Made by a program: the position numbers and the translations under genes. DNA of 64,000 nucleotides from NCBI GenBank assembly GCA_966211455.1, contig CBIHNI010000003.1:124001-188000 (forward strand), given 5' to 3'. Of this stretch, positions 57,265 through 64,000 are shown in pieces. Positions within the stretch are counted from its first letter, which is position 1; each line of letters opens with the position of its first letter. Below the pieces are notes generated by a model. The model worked only from the letters and a program-made list of their open reading frames with translations. It ran no database searches and had not been told where the DNA came from. This DNA comes from 21-14-0-10-47-8 sp966211455 (lineage in GTDB: Bacteria > Bdellovibrionota > Bdellovibrionia > Bdellovibrionales > Bdellovibrionaceae).

Positions 57265-58268
57265 TCATTGCCGCGTGCAGTTCGAAAACTTCGGTGCCAC
57301 CCGCTTTGCAACAAGCGCTCAGCAAACCGGATGCACCGGCATTGAACGTGACATCGCTTGGAATTCAGCTCACCCAACAAGGCGACAACGATTCGCCTTC
57401 GGTGTCGGCCGACGGAAAAATGGTCGTCTATTCCAGCCGCAAACGCCCTGGCCATCCGCAGTCTCAGATTTACATCTACGATCTGGAGACTTTAAAAGAG
57501 CGTCGCGTGACTTACCAAGACGGCGACTGTCGCGATCCGATCATCTTGAAAGATCTGAAGCATCTGGTTTATGCGTCGACCACGGACGAACTGAAAGAAA
57601 GTCCTCTTTTGTTGCGACCCAAGGATGCGAGCTCGGTCTATCCGTTCACCGATTTATACCAAAGCGACTTTTCCGGCTCCGACATCGATCGCTTGACCCA
57701 GAACGCAGGCTTTGATGGCCTGCCCGTTCAGCGCATCGATCGACCCCAATCGATCACCTTTTCGCGCGCGCATGACGGAAAGCTTGCGGCCTATCAGCTG
57801 AATTTGGAAAGCAAACAAAGCGTTTTGGTGCTGGCAAAAAAAGACATCTCGATCGAATCCCTGCAGGTCTCACCAGACAAAAAGCAATGGGCCTGGATCG
57901 AGCGCACCAGCGATGGCAAAAGCCAGGTCTTCACCGGCCCCTATTCACTGGCAGCCAGCAAGCATGTGCCTGTCGAACTTCCCGCGGGTGAATACAAAGA
58001 TGTACAGTGGATCTCGCCGCAGAAAATCTTGATGACGGCCAAGACGATTAAAAAATATTTCCAGTTTTATACTTATGATTTCGAAAAAAAGTGTCTGCAA
58101 AGTCTGTTTGATTCGAACACCGATTTGTCGTCGCCCCGTTTGATCGCAGAAAAGCAGAGCTTGATATTCGCAAGCTCCCAGAGCGGGAGCTCGCAGATTT
58201 ATTACAAGACACTGCCACCACCAACGGAGCCGTGTCTTGCCTTGAATTCAGATCAGAAACCGAACTGA
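57189..58268 (+). CDS. TolB-like beta-propeller lipoprotein
   Basis: This lipoprotein has 359 residues with the lipobox IIAAC (Cys30). The mature part has WD40/TolB-like repeats such as DNDSPSVSADGKMVVYSSRK and SPDKKQWAWIERTSDGKSQVF. The ATG at 57189 has GGGGAG 5 bases upstream, which supports a real 76-base overlap with mutY. It might serve as a periplasmic scaffold. The function is unknown. Its stop overlaps the end of the convergent subtilase by 16 bp. Confidence 0.8.
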   Translation: MGVHQRSQKGQSFQLAYKSFAALALIIAACSSKTSVPPALQQALSKPDAPALNVTSLGIQLTQQGDNDSPSVSADGKMVVYSSRKRPGHPQSQIYIYDLETLKERRVTYQDGDCRDPIILKDLKHLVYASTTDELKESPLLLRPKDASSVYPFTDLYQSDFSGSDIDRLTQNAGFDGLPVQRIDRPQSITFSRAHDGKLAAYQLNLESKQSVLVLAKKDISIESLQVSPDKKQWAWIERTSDGKSQVFTGPYSLAASKHVPVELPAGEYKDVQWISPQKILMTAKTIKKYFQFYTYDFEKKCLQSLFDSNTDLSSPRLIAEKQSLIFASSQSGSSQIYYKTLPPPTEPCLALNSDQKPN

Positions 58269-61200
58269 GGAACCAAAGTCTGCAGCTGACCATCAACCTG
58301 CACATCTGACACCACCGTGCGGTTGTCCGGGAAGAGCAGCAAAAGCTGACCCGAGCCTTGGCCTTTATCGAACTCGACCGTTGTCGACTGACCGGCTTTC
58401 ACCGTCACCGTCTCTGGCAAGTTCATGTAAGCCTGGCTTTGCTCCTGCAAAGACAGTGTCTGCCATTCAGTGGCTTGGTTTTCCAAGAAGTCATCCGATT
58501 CAACCGAGTTCGGATCATTGAAGATCGTCGCCACTTTGATGGCCAGATAACCTTCTGAACGACGAACCAGCTTGGTGACATCCGCTTCAACCACCATCAC
58601 AGACGAATGATTGTAAGGAGCCAGGTCGAACATATCGATCACAGCCGGAGCATAGTTCTCTTCAACTTTCTTTTCGCCTTCTTTTACGCCCGCAATCGCT
58701 GCATCTTCATACTGAGCGCGCAAATTGCGCATCGTCGGAGCATCGAACAGAACGCTTGCGAAAGCTTGTTCGTTGGTCGCCGTCGAAAGGCCTTTCACGT
58801 TACCCAATTGGATGGCCGCCAATTCTTGCTCGGCAACCTGATCGCCGTTTGAATCGATCAAAACGGAAACTTCGCACATATTCCACTGAGTCAGCGCATC
58901 GTATGTTTTCACACCGATCTGCAGAACCTTCAAAGTCTGATCGCCAACTTTTTTATCGATCACGCGATAACCGACGGCTTGAAGATCGCAGTACTTGCTC
59001 ATGAACACGTCTTGTTTTGGATTTTGTTTCCGAGTATCCAAGCCCAACAAGTTGAATGGCAAAGCCACACCGTCTTGCACGCCCGCATTGCTCAAAGTCA
59101 GTTCAGCTGTTGCGCCAGCGCTGGATGCATCCGAACCCGCGTGGACCTTCAGACCACTGCCTGAAACCTGAGAGATCTTTTTCACCAAAGCCAAAACCGG
59201 AATGCGGTGAATCTCAGCGCCATCCAAAGTCAGCTTCAAAAGACCATCCAGCTCCGCTTGTGGATCTGCCAGTTTGGCGATGTTCAAACGGATTTTCAGA
59301 GAGATCGTTTTGCTTTCGCCAGCCGCCAAAGCCAGATCCTGAGGATTTTCAAGGCTCAGCCCTTCATCGGCTGTCATTTCAACTTTCAGATTCAAAGCAT
59401 CTTTCGAAATGTTTTTCACAGTCACAGTCGTTTTGATCTGTTTCTGAGTTTCCAAATTCTGCTCGCCCAAAGACAACGCCGTCTTGTCAGCGACAACTTT
59501 CGCCGTCAAAGAAGCATCGATTTGCACACGACCCGCACCTTGACGAGACAACAGATAGTTCTGTTTCTTCTCGTCACCGATTGATTTTGCGTGTCCCATC
59601 AAAACCGATTTCAATTCAGCCGAAGTCAAACCAGGGAAAGCCTGCTTCAACAACGCCATCACACCCGCGATGTGAGGACCCGCCATCGAAGTTCCTGACA
59701 TTTGAACACCTTTGTCACCTGCACCCATTTTGGCAGAGATCACGTTTGATCCCGGAGCCGAAATTTCAGGCTTCAAAAGGCCGTCCATTGAGCGTGGACC
59801 CTTTGAAGAGAATCCAGTCAAAGTGTCGATCAGTTCAGGACGTTCCACTTTTTCTTCGTTTTGGAAATGGATGACAACCTCGACACCGGCCGCGATCTTA
59901 TCTTTCAAAGTCTGACCCAAGGCCTGGGTGATCATCAAACCAGGGATTTGATATTCGCCTTCGCCGCCCATGGCGATGGGCTGGCTTGGTTGATTGTTCG
60001 CAACCACCACGCCGATCGCACCGGCATCTTGAGCGCGTTTGATTTTATCCGAAAAGTTCACTTGACCGCGATCGATCAAAGCCACGTTGCCTTTGATTTT
60101 CGCTGCCAATTCTGGAGGGAAGTCTTCAGTCGCAAGTCCCGCTGGAACCAGCTTGCCTTGCAGATCGCCCACGGTCGCCACTGGCTTTGTGATTGGACCT
60201 TGGATCAATTCGGCGGCGTAAGTGTCCGCACCCGCATCGAAACGAACGGTCGCAAATTTCCAGTTCTGAGGCATATCATCGATCGAGGCCGCAACCGAGA
60301 TCGCTTCTTCCACAATACTTGGGGCACCCACGATGTAATCAAAGTTACCCGAGTTACCGGCCGACGCCACAACCACGGTTCCACCACGAGACAAGTTGCC
60401 AACCGCTTCTTCATACAAAACGTGCGGGCTACCATAAGAGCTTCCCAATGACATGTTGATCACGTCCAATTGATCGTCTGGTTTACCGTCACGATTTGGA
60501 TCGGCCGAGTACTCGAGACCCGCGATCACAACCGCATCGCCCGTCGAACCTTCAGCACCGAAAACTTTGATACCGTACAAAACAGCATCCGGAGCGACAC
60601 CCGAGTAAGTCTCAACGCCGTCACCGATACCGGCGACCGTTCCACCGACGTGAGTTCCGTGTCCGCCCTGATCCAATGGATTTTCATCCGGAACTGGCAA
60701 GTGCTTCGTGTAATCGCCCGAACCTGAATCGTACTCGGTACCAGCCAAGTCGATCCCGCCAACAACTTTCGCATTCGGGAAAGAAGTTGAAGCTTTGTCT
60801 GGGTTTTCTGCTTTGTATGCAGCTTCGGTTCCGGCGCCACCCATCATTTTGTGAGTGTAGTCGATCCCCGTATCGATGATACCAACACGCATTCCTTGTC
60901 CGCGAATTCCCGCCGCGTGCGCTTTATCACCACCGATAAATTTCACAGATGTGTTTGAAACCAGATCCAAAGCAGCGCGAACCGCTTCGGTGTTCGGAGT
61001 GAAAGTTGCCGGACGGCTGAAGGTGCCTTCTTTTTCGACGTAAGAAATGTGCAAGCGAGATTTTAGCTGATCTTTCAATTCGATCGGCGCTACGATCGCC
61101 AGCGCATTCAAAACCATGCGGTAGCGGAACAGGACACGGATATCTGAAGACAAAGCTTTCAGGTCCGCGATTGTTTTTGTTTGTTCTTCTTCGATTTTTT

Positions 61201-61432
61201 TAGCCAGCTCTTCGTCGACTTGTGTCTTACCGTTAAGCTTCTGAGCTGTGGTTAGAAGGGCCGGAGAATCCAGCTTCACGACAGCGATGAATTCGTCTTG
61301 TTTGATTTGTCGGTTGCTAAAGATACCGACTTCTTCGCCGCCCAATTCCTGAAGCAGGCTTTTTTTGCTCGGTGAGCAGGCTGCCAGAACCAAAGCCGGC
61401 AGGATTAAAAACTTCTGAAATGTTGAAGACAT
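58253..61432 (-). CDS. Large lipoprotein subtilisin-like protease (1059 aa)
   Basis: A lipoprotein signal (MSSTFQKFLILPALVLAAC; Cys19) anchors this S8 protease to the envelope. A propeptide-like region (about 25-160) is followed by the catalytic Asp187 (GIIDTGID), His258 (GGHGTHVGG) and Ser582 (SGTSMAGPHIAG). Oxyanion Asn360 (SAGNSG) and a PA domain insertion (about 400-530) lie between. The C-terminal 450 residues are beta-rich, Fn3/Ig-like. All active-site residues are intact, so it should cut proteins near the cell surface or in the periplasm. It is monocistronic. Confidence 0.93.
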   Translation of the reverse strand: MSSTFQKFLILPALVLAACSPSKKSLLQELGGEEVGIFSNRQIKQDEFIAVVKLDSPALLTTAQKLNGKTQVDEELAKKIEEEQTKTIADLKALSSDIRVLFRYRMVLNALAIVAPIELKDQLKSRLHISYVEKEGTFSRPATFTPNTEAVRAALDLVSNTSVKFIGGDKAHAAGIRGQGMRVGIIDTGIDYTHKMMGGAGTEAAYKAENPDKASTSFPNAKVVGGIDLAGTEYDSGSGDYTKHLPVPDENPLDQGGHGTHVGGTVAGIGDGVETYSGVAPDAVLYGIKVFGAEGSTGDAVVIAGLEYSADPNRDGKPDDQLDVINMSLGSSYGSPHVLYEEAVGNLSRGGTVVVASAGNSGNFDYIVGAPSIVEEAISVAASIDDMPQNWKFATVRFDAGADTYAAELIQGPITKPVATVGDLQGKLVPAGLATEDFPPELAAKIKGNVALIDRGQVNFSDKIKRAQDAGAIGVVVANNQPSQPIAMGGEGEYQIPGLMITQALGQTLKDKIAAGVEVVIHFQNEEKVERPELIDTLTGFSSKGPRSMDGLLKPEISAPGSNVISAKMGAGDKGVQMSGTSMAGPHIAGVMALLKQAFPGLTSAELKSVLMGHAKSIGDEKKQNYLLSRQGAGRVQIDASLTAKVVADKTALSLGEQNLETQKQIKTTVTVKNISKDALNLKVEMTADEGLSLENPQDLALAAGESKTISLKIRLNIAKLADPQAELDGLLKLTLDGAEIHRIPVLALVKKISQVSGSGLKVHAGSDASSAGATAELTLSNAGVQDGVALPFNLLGLDTRKQNPKQDVFMSKYCDLQAVGYRVIDKKVGDQTLKVLQIGVKTYDALTQWNMCEVSVLIDSNGDQVAEQELAAIQLGNVKGLSTATNEQAFASVLFDAPTMRNLRAQYEDAAIAGVKEGEKKVEENYAPAVIDMFDLAPYNHSSVMVVEADVTKLVRRSEGYLAIKVATIFNDPNSVESDDFLENQATEWQTLSLQEQSQAYMNLPETVTVKAGQSTTVEFDKGQGSGQLLLLFPDNRTVVSDVQVDGQLQTLVPQFGF

Positions 61433-61514
61433 GGACCCCCCAAAATGTGTTTAAAACTACAAATCGAAGCGGAAACTACTGGTCTCACTGCTAAAGATCA
61501 AATAAAACAAAGTT

Positions 61515-62111
61515 ATGGCTGTACTTAATCTCAGACATACAAGCGCCACGCAGATCGGCTTTTTTGGCCTTTTGTTTGCGGCTTTTCTTGTACCTTCGCT
61601 GCTTTACGCAGCCCCCCATCCAGGAATGGGCTCTTCTTTGCTGGTTTCTCCGGAAAAAGGTCTTTTCTGGAAGCGCCAGGGCTTTTCTCTGCAAGCAGGT
61701 GCTTCGGGGTGGGAATTGGCCTCCCCTTCCGACGAGGACAACACCAAAGTTCGCTATCTTCGCCCGGCTTCGGCCTCGGCTTCGTTAGCGGTGCAGATCG
61801 AAAATCTGAAGACCGAACTGACCTTAGAAAATTACGCAAAAAAATGGATGAGGGATTACGTCTCTTACGGTTTTGATGTGCTGGGAACGCAGGCTTTTGC
61901 TCAGAACAATGCCAAAGGACTGGTGGTGGATTTGGTTCACAAACAATCCGACCAACAGCTGCGCCAGATTCTTTTCCTGAAAAACAAACGGGTTGTGATC
62001 CTGACCTGCCGGGATCAGCAAAAGACCTTCGCGCAGACCCTGGTGGGCTGCAATCAGATCTCAAAATCTTTTGAATGGTCCGAGTCTACTAGCCGCCAAA
62101 AAGCTTTTTAA
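61515..62111 (+). CDS. Small secreted protein
   Basis: The product has 198 residues. A hydrophobic N-terminal signal segment (about 12-32, ending LLYA) is followed by a mature part, APHPGMGSSLLVSPEKGLFWKRQGFSLQAGASGWELASPS. Its second half, LENYAKKWMRDYVSYGFDVLGTQAF and VILTCRDQQKTFAQTLVGCNQISKSFEW, resembles small proteins that carry a DUF-type stress domain, but I do not recognise a family. It is divergent from the large subtilase. Its last 23 bases overlap the end of the helicase gene. Confidence 0.65.
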   Translation: MAVLNLRHTSATQIGFFGLLFAAFLVPSLLYAAPHPGMGSSLLVSPEKGLFWKRQGFSLQAGASGWELASPSDEDNTKVRYLRPASASASLAVQIENLKTELTLENYAKKWMRDYVSYGFDVLGTQAFAQNNAKGLVVDLVHKQSDQQLRQILFLKNKRVVILTCRDQQKTFAQTLVGCNQISKSFEWSESTSRQKAF

Positions 62112-63816
62112 AGAATCCGCCGACCTTTTTCATCATGCCTGCCTGCGCTGCCGGAGCGGAAGCCCCTTGGTGCTGGCGGTTTCCTTTGCCGTGCTGACGA
62201 TTCTGCTGATTGCGATTTTTATCGTGCGAACGATTGTCATTGCGATCATGGCGCTGACCTTGATGCTTGCGGTTCTGATCGTGATTGCGTCCACCACCTT
62301 CGTGGCGACCTTCATGACGACGACCCTGATTTTGGCCTTCGTGACGACCACCCGCCTGATTTCCGTGTTTGCGGTGCTGTTGATTTTCGCGGCCTTCACC
62401 GTTGGCGTGCGCCTGATCCGGACGGCGATTGCGATCCTGACGTGGTCCGCGATTTTCACCGCGACCACCGCCATGGCGCGGCTCGCGGTTGCCATCACGA
62501 TTGGGACGACGATCTCCACGACCGCCACCACCGCCGCGTTGCGGACGTGGACCACCACGAGATTCGCCGCGCTCAAATGGACGCGACGAACGCTCTTGAT
62601 CGCGTGGGAAGGCTTTGAATTCCTTGATCATGTCAGCTTCTTCCATCCAACCGATCTCGACTTTGTGTTTCAGGTATTCTTCGATACGAGCCAAAGACTC
62701 GACATCGCGATCGCTGACCAAAGAAAAGGCGCGACCTTCGCTCCCCGCGCGGCCTGTACGACCGATGCGGTGAACATAGGATTCCGCATCTTGAGGCAAT
62801 TCATAATTGATCACCAAATCGACGCCCTTGATATCCAGACCACGAGCCGCCACATCGGTCGCAACCAAGATGTTTTTCTCGTTATCGGCCTTGAACTGCT
62901 CGATCACGCGATTGCGCTGAGCCTGGGTCAGAAGGCTTGAAATCCCCATCGCATGCACGCCGTTTTCACTTAAGAATTGGGCGATTTTTTCAACGTTGAA
63001 TTTGAAATTGCTGAAAATGATCGCTTGCTTTGGATTGTTCTTTTTCAAAAGTGACAACAGGTACATCGGCTTGTCGTCGTGACCGACGTGGAAGAGCTCG
63101 TCCTTCACGTTTTCGGCTTTGGCCTGATCGCGGCTGACGTTGATTTCGATCGGTTCTGCACCAAACTGATAAGCCGTGTTCAAAACGTCGAAATTCATCG
63201 TCGCACTGAAAACCAAGAACTGGCGTTCGCGTGGAATGCGCGACAAAATGTATTTCATATCGTCTTTGAAACCCATATCAAACATACGATCGGCTTCGTC
63301 GAAAACGACAGCGCGAACCTGCTTCAAATCAACAACATGTTCTTTGTAAAGATCGATCAAACGACCTGGCGTCGCGACCACAAATTCAACTTGGTTTTTG
63401 AAAGCTTCTTTTTGTTTATCGTAACCGGTGCCGCCATAAACCGCAGCGCCACGTAAACCTGAAGCTTCACCTAATTTTTGAATATTTTCGTAAACTTGTT
63501 CGGCCAATTCGCGAGTCGGAACCAAAATCAAAATGAAATTCTGGGCGCGCCAGTCTTGAAACGAACGCTTTTGCAGAATCAATTTCTGTTCTTCTGGTAA
63601 ATTTTCGGTGTGAACGCGACCCTTTAAAATCCGGTCCATCAAAGGAATCAAAAACGCCGCCGTTTTTCCGGTTCCCGTTTGTGCCAGACCGGACACATCT
63701 TTGCCTTCAAAAATATGCGGCATGACGGTGGCTTGGATCGGAGTGGCTTCAGCGTAGCCCAATTTTTCAATGGAAGTGTTGAGACTAGGTTCTAGATGCA
63801 GTTCGGCGAATTTCAA
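62089..63816 (-). CDS. DEAD-box RNA helicase, RhlE type, with long basic tail
   Basis: This ATP-dependent RNA helicase has 575 residues. The N-terminal Q motif is ATPIQATVMP; motif I is AQTGTGKT, motif II VFDEADRMFD, motif III SAT, and motif VI HRIGRTGRAG. The RecA core ends near residue 390. A tail of about 180 residues then runs to the end, rich in Gly, Arg, His, Asn, Gln and Lys (RGG and HEG repeats). It ends in a short amphipathic MMKKVGGFFKKLFGG. Such tails bind RNA. The stop overlaps the convergent secreted gene. Confidence 0.93.
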   Translation of the reverse strand: MKFAELHLEPSLNTSIEKLGYAEATPIQATVMPHIFEGKDVSGLAQTGTGKTAAFLIPLMDRILKGRVHTENLPEEQKLILQKRSFQDWRAQNFILILVPTRELAEQVYENIQKLGEASGLRGAAVYGGTGYDKQKEAFKNQVEFVVATPGRLIDLYKEHVVDLKQVRAVVFDEADRMFDMGFKDDMKYILSRIPRERQFLVFSATMNFDVLNTAYQFGAEPIEINVSRDQAKAENVKDELFHVGHDDKPMYLLSLLKKNNPKQAIIFSNFKFNVEKIAQFLSENGVHAMGISSLLTQAQRNRVIEQFKADNEKNILVATDVAARGLDIKGVDLVINYELPQDAESYVHRIGRTGRAGSEGRAFSLVSDRDVESLARIEEYLKHKVEIGWMEEADMIKEFKAFPRDQERSSRPFERGESRGGPRPQRGGGGGRGDRRPNRDGNREPRHGGGRGENRGPRQDRNRRPDQAHANGEGRENQQHRKHGNQAGGRHEGQNQGRRHEGRHEGGGRNHDQNRKHQGQRHDRNDNRSHDKNRNQQNRQHGKGNRQHQGASAPAAQAGMMKKVGGFFKKLFGG

Positions 63817-63863
63817 TGTCGTACCTCAAAAAGGGGCGTTACCAATTATCGGCCCAACCTAGC

Positions 63864-64000
63864 TTAAGATGGCAGGTCTGTAAACTTTCGAATCGCCTTC
63901 AAAAACTCTTCTGGCTGATCCGAATGCACCCAATGCCCCGCATTAGAAATCTCGATTCCTTCTACGCGGGGGTTCGACAGCGTCATTTGACGGAAAACTT
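63864..64000 (-). CDS. Alpha/beta hydrolase, C-terminal fragment (cut by window end)
   Basis: A reading frame enters from the right edge and stops with TAA at 63864. The visible end translates to MTLSNPRVEGIEISNAGHW and VHSDQPEEFLKAIRKFTDLPS. The NAGHWVHSDQPEEF block is the usual C-terminal end of alpha/beta-fold hydrolases, with the catalytic His in GHW. Its N-terminal portion, nucleophile and start are outside the window. It lies 47 bp upstream of the helicase start on the same strand, so the two may be co-transcribed. Confidence 0.8.
   Translation of the reverse strand, partial: VFRQMTLSNPRVEGIEISNAGHWVHSDQPEEFLKAIRKFTDLPS

Noticed and set aside
62071..62940. Long hydrophobic plus-strand frame opposite the helicase tail (289 codons)
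   Set aside because: It is the antisense image of the Gly/Arg/His-rich tail, which gives Ile, Val, Ala, Thr-rich frames. No ribosome site, and the helicase on the other strand is unmistakable.
1..64000. CRISPR array, prophage, IS element or tRNA/rRNA genes
   Set aside because: No regularly spaced repeat-spacer units, transposase or phage structural genes, and no recognisable RNA gene were seen in reading the window.

Overview
The window looks like a chromosomal stretch from a Bdellovibrio-type predatory bacterium (Bdellovibrionota). This rests on gene content, not on any search: a long flagellar operon, many secreted proteases and lipoproteins, a TIGR02147/DUF4423-type regulator with DUF4360-like secreted proteins, roughly 50% GC, dense packing, and frequent TTG/GTG starts behind strong Shine-Dalgarno sequences. 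I see no rRNA, tRNA, CRISPR array, prophage or insertion sequence.

Layout. 1-2232 (+): the end of a branched-chain amino-acid ABC operon (livG partial, livF) followed by a PlsC-like acyltransferase. 2295-2750 (-): a small secreted protein. 2951-18926 (-): one continuous flagellar operon of about 16 kb. In transcription order it reads AMIN/TPR envelope protein, degenerate sigma-54-type AAA+ regulator, flgB, flgC, fliE, fliF, fliG, fliH, fliI, fliJ, a MotE-like protein, fliK, flgD, a TIGR02530 protein and flgE. It has a candidate sigma-54 promoter in front and two hairpin terminators behind. 19150-21969 (+): a lipoprotein plus mlaE-mlaF-mlaD, a lipid-transport system. 21973-27652 (-): an outer-membrane-barrel candidate and two lipoproteins, one of 1134 residues.

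27653-28244 is a gene-free block with 14-bp tandem repeats and large palindromes. It is followed by dciA-like / trmFO / tdk and an MltF-like lytic transglycosylase. 32234-40606 is accessory: small secreted proteins, a subtilase, a DUF72 protein, a trypsin-like protease, and a module of one TIGR02147-type regulator and two DUF4360-like secreted proteins that share a 21-bp palindromic operator. 41068-44353 (-): glmU-glmS, making UDP-GlcNAc precursors. 44369-51777 (+): M14 peptidase, HAD hydrolase, histidine kinase with an eroded ATPase domain, NtrC-type response regulator, PfaD/nitronate-monooxygenase-like protein, and a cyclic-nucleotide-binding protein with a zinc ribbon. 51732-53207 (-): a chemoreceptor. 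53445-55138: di-haem peroxidase, cupredoxin and cytochrome c. Then come an agmatinase-family enzyme, mutY, a TolB-like lipoprotein, a large lipoprotein subtilase, a small secreted protein, an RhlE-type RNA helicase, and the C-terminus of an alpha/beta hydrolase cut by the window end.

The most distinctive parts are the DUF4360/TIGR02147 module with its repeated operator (37598-40182), the GAFTGA-less regulator inside a flagellar operon that itself seems to have a sigma-54 promoter, the histidine kinase with an altered N box, and several highly structured intergenic DNA elements (27914-28145, 36427-36586, 40198-40299, 40939-41006).
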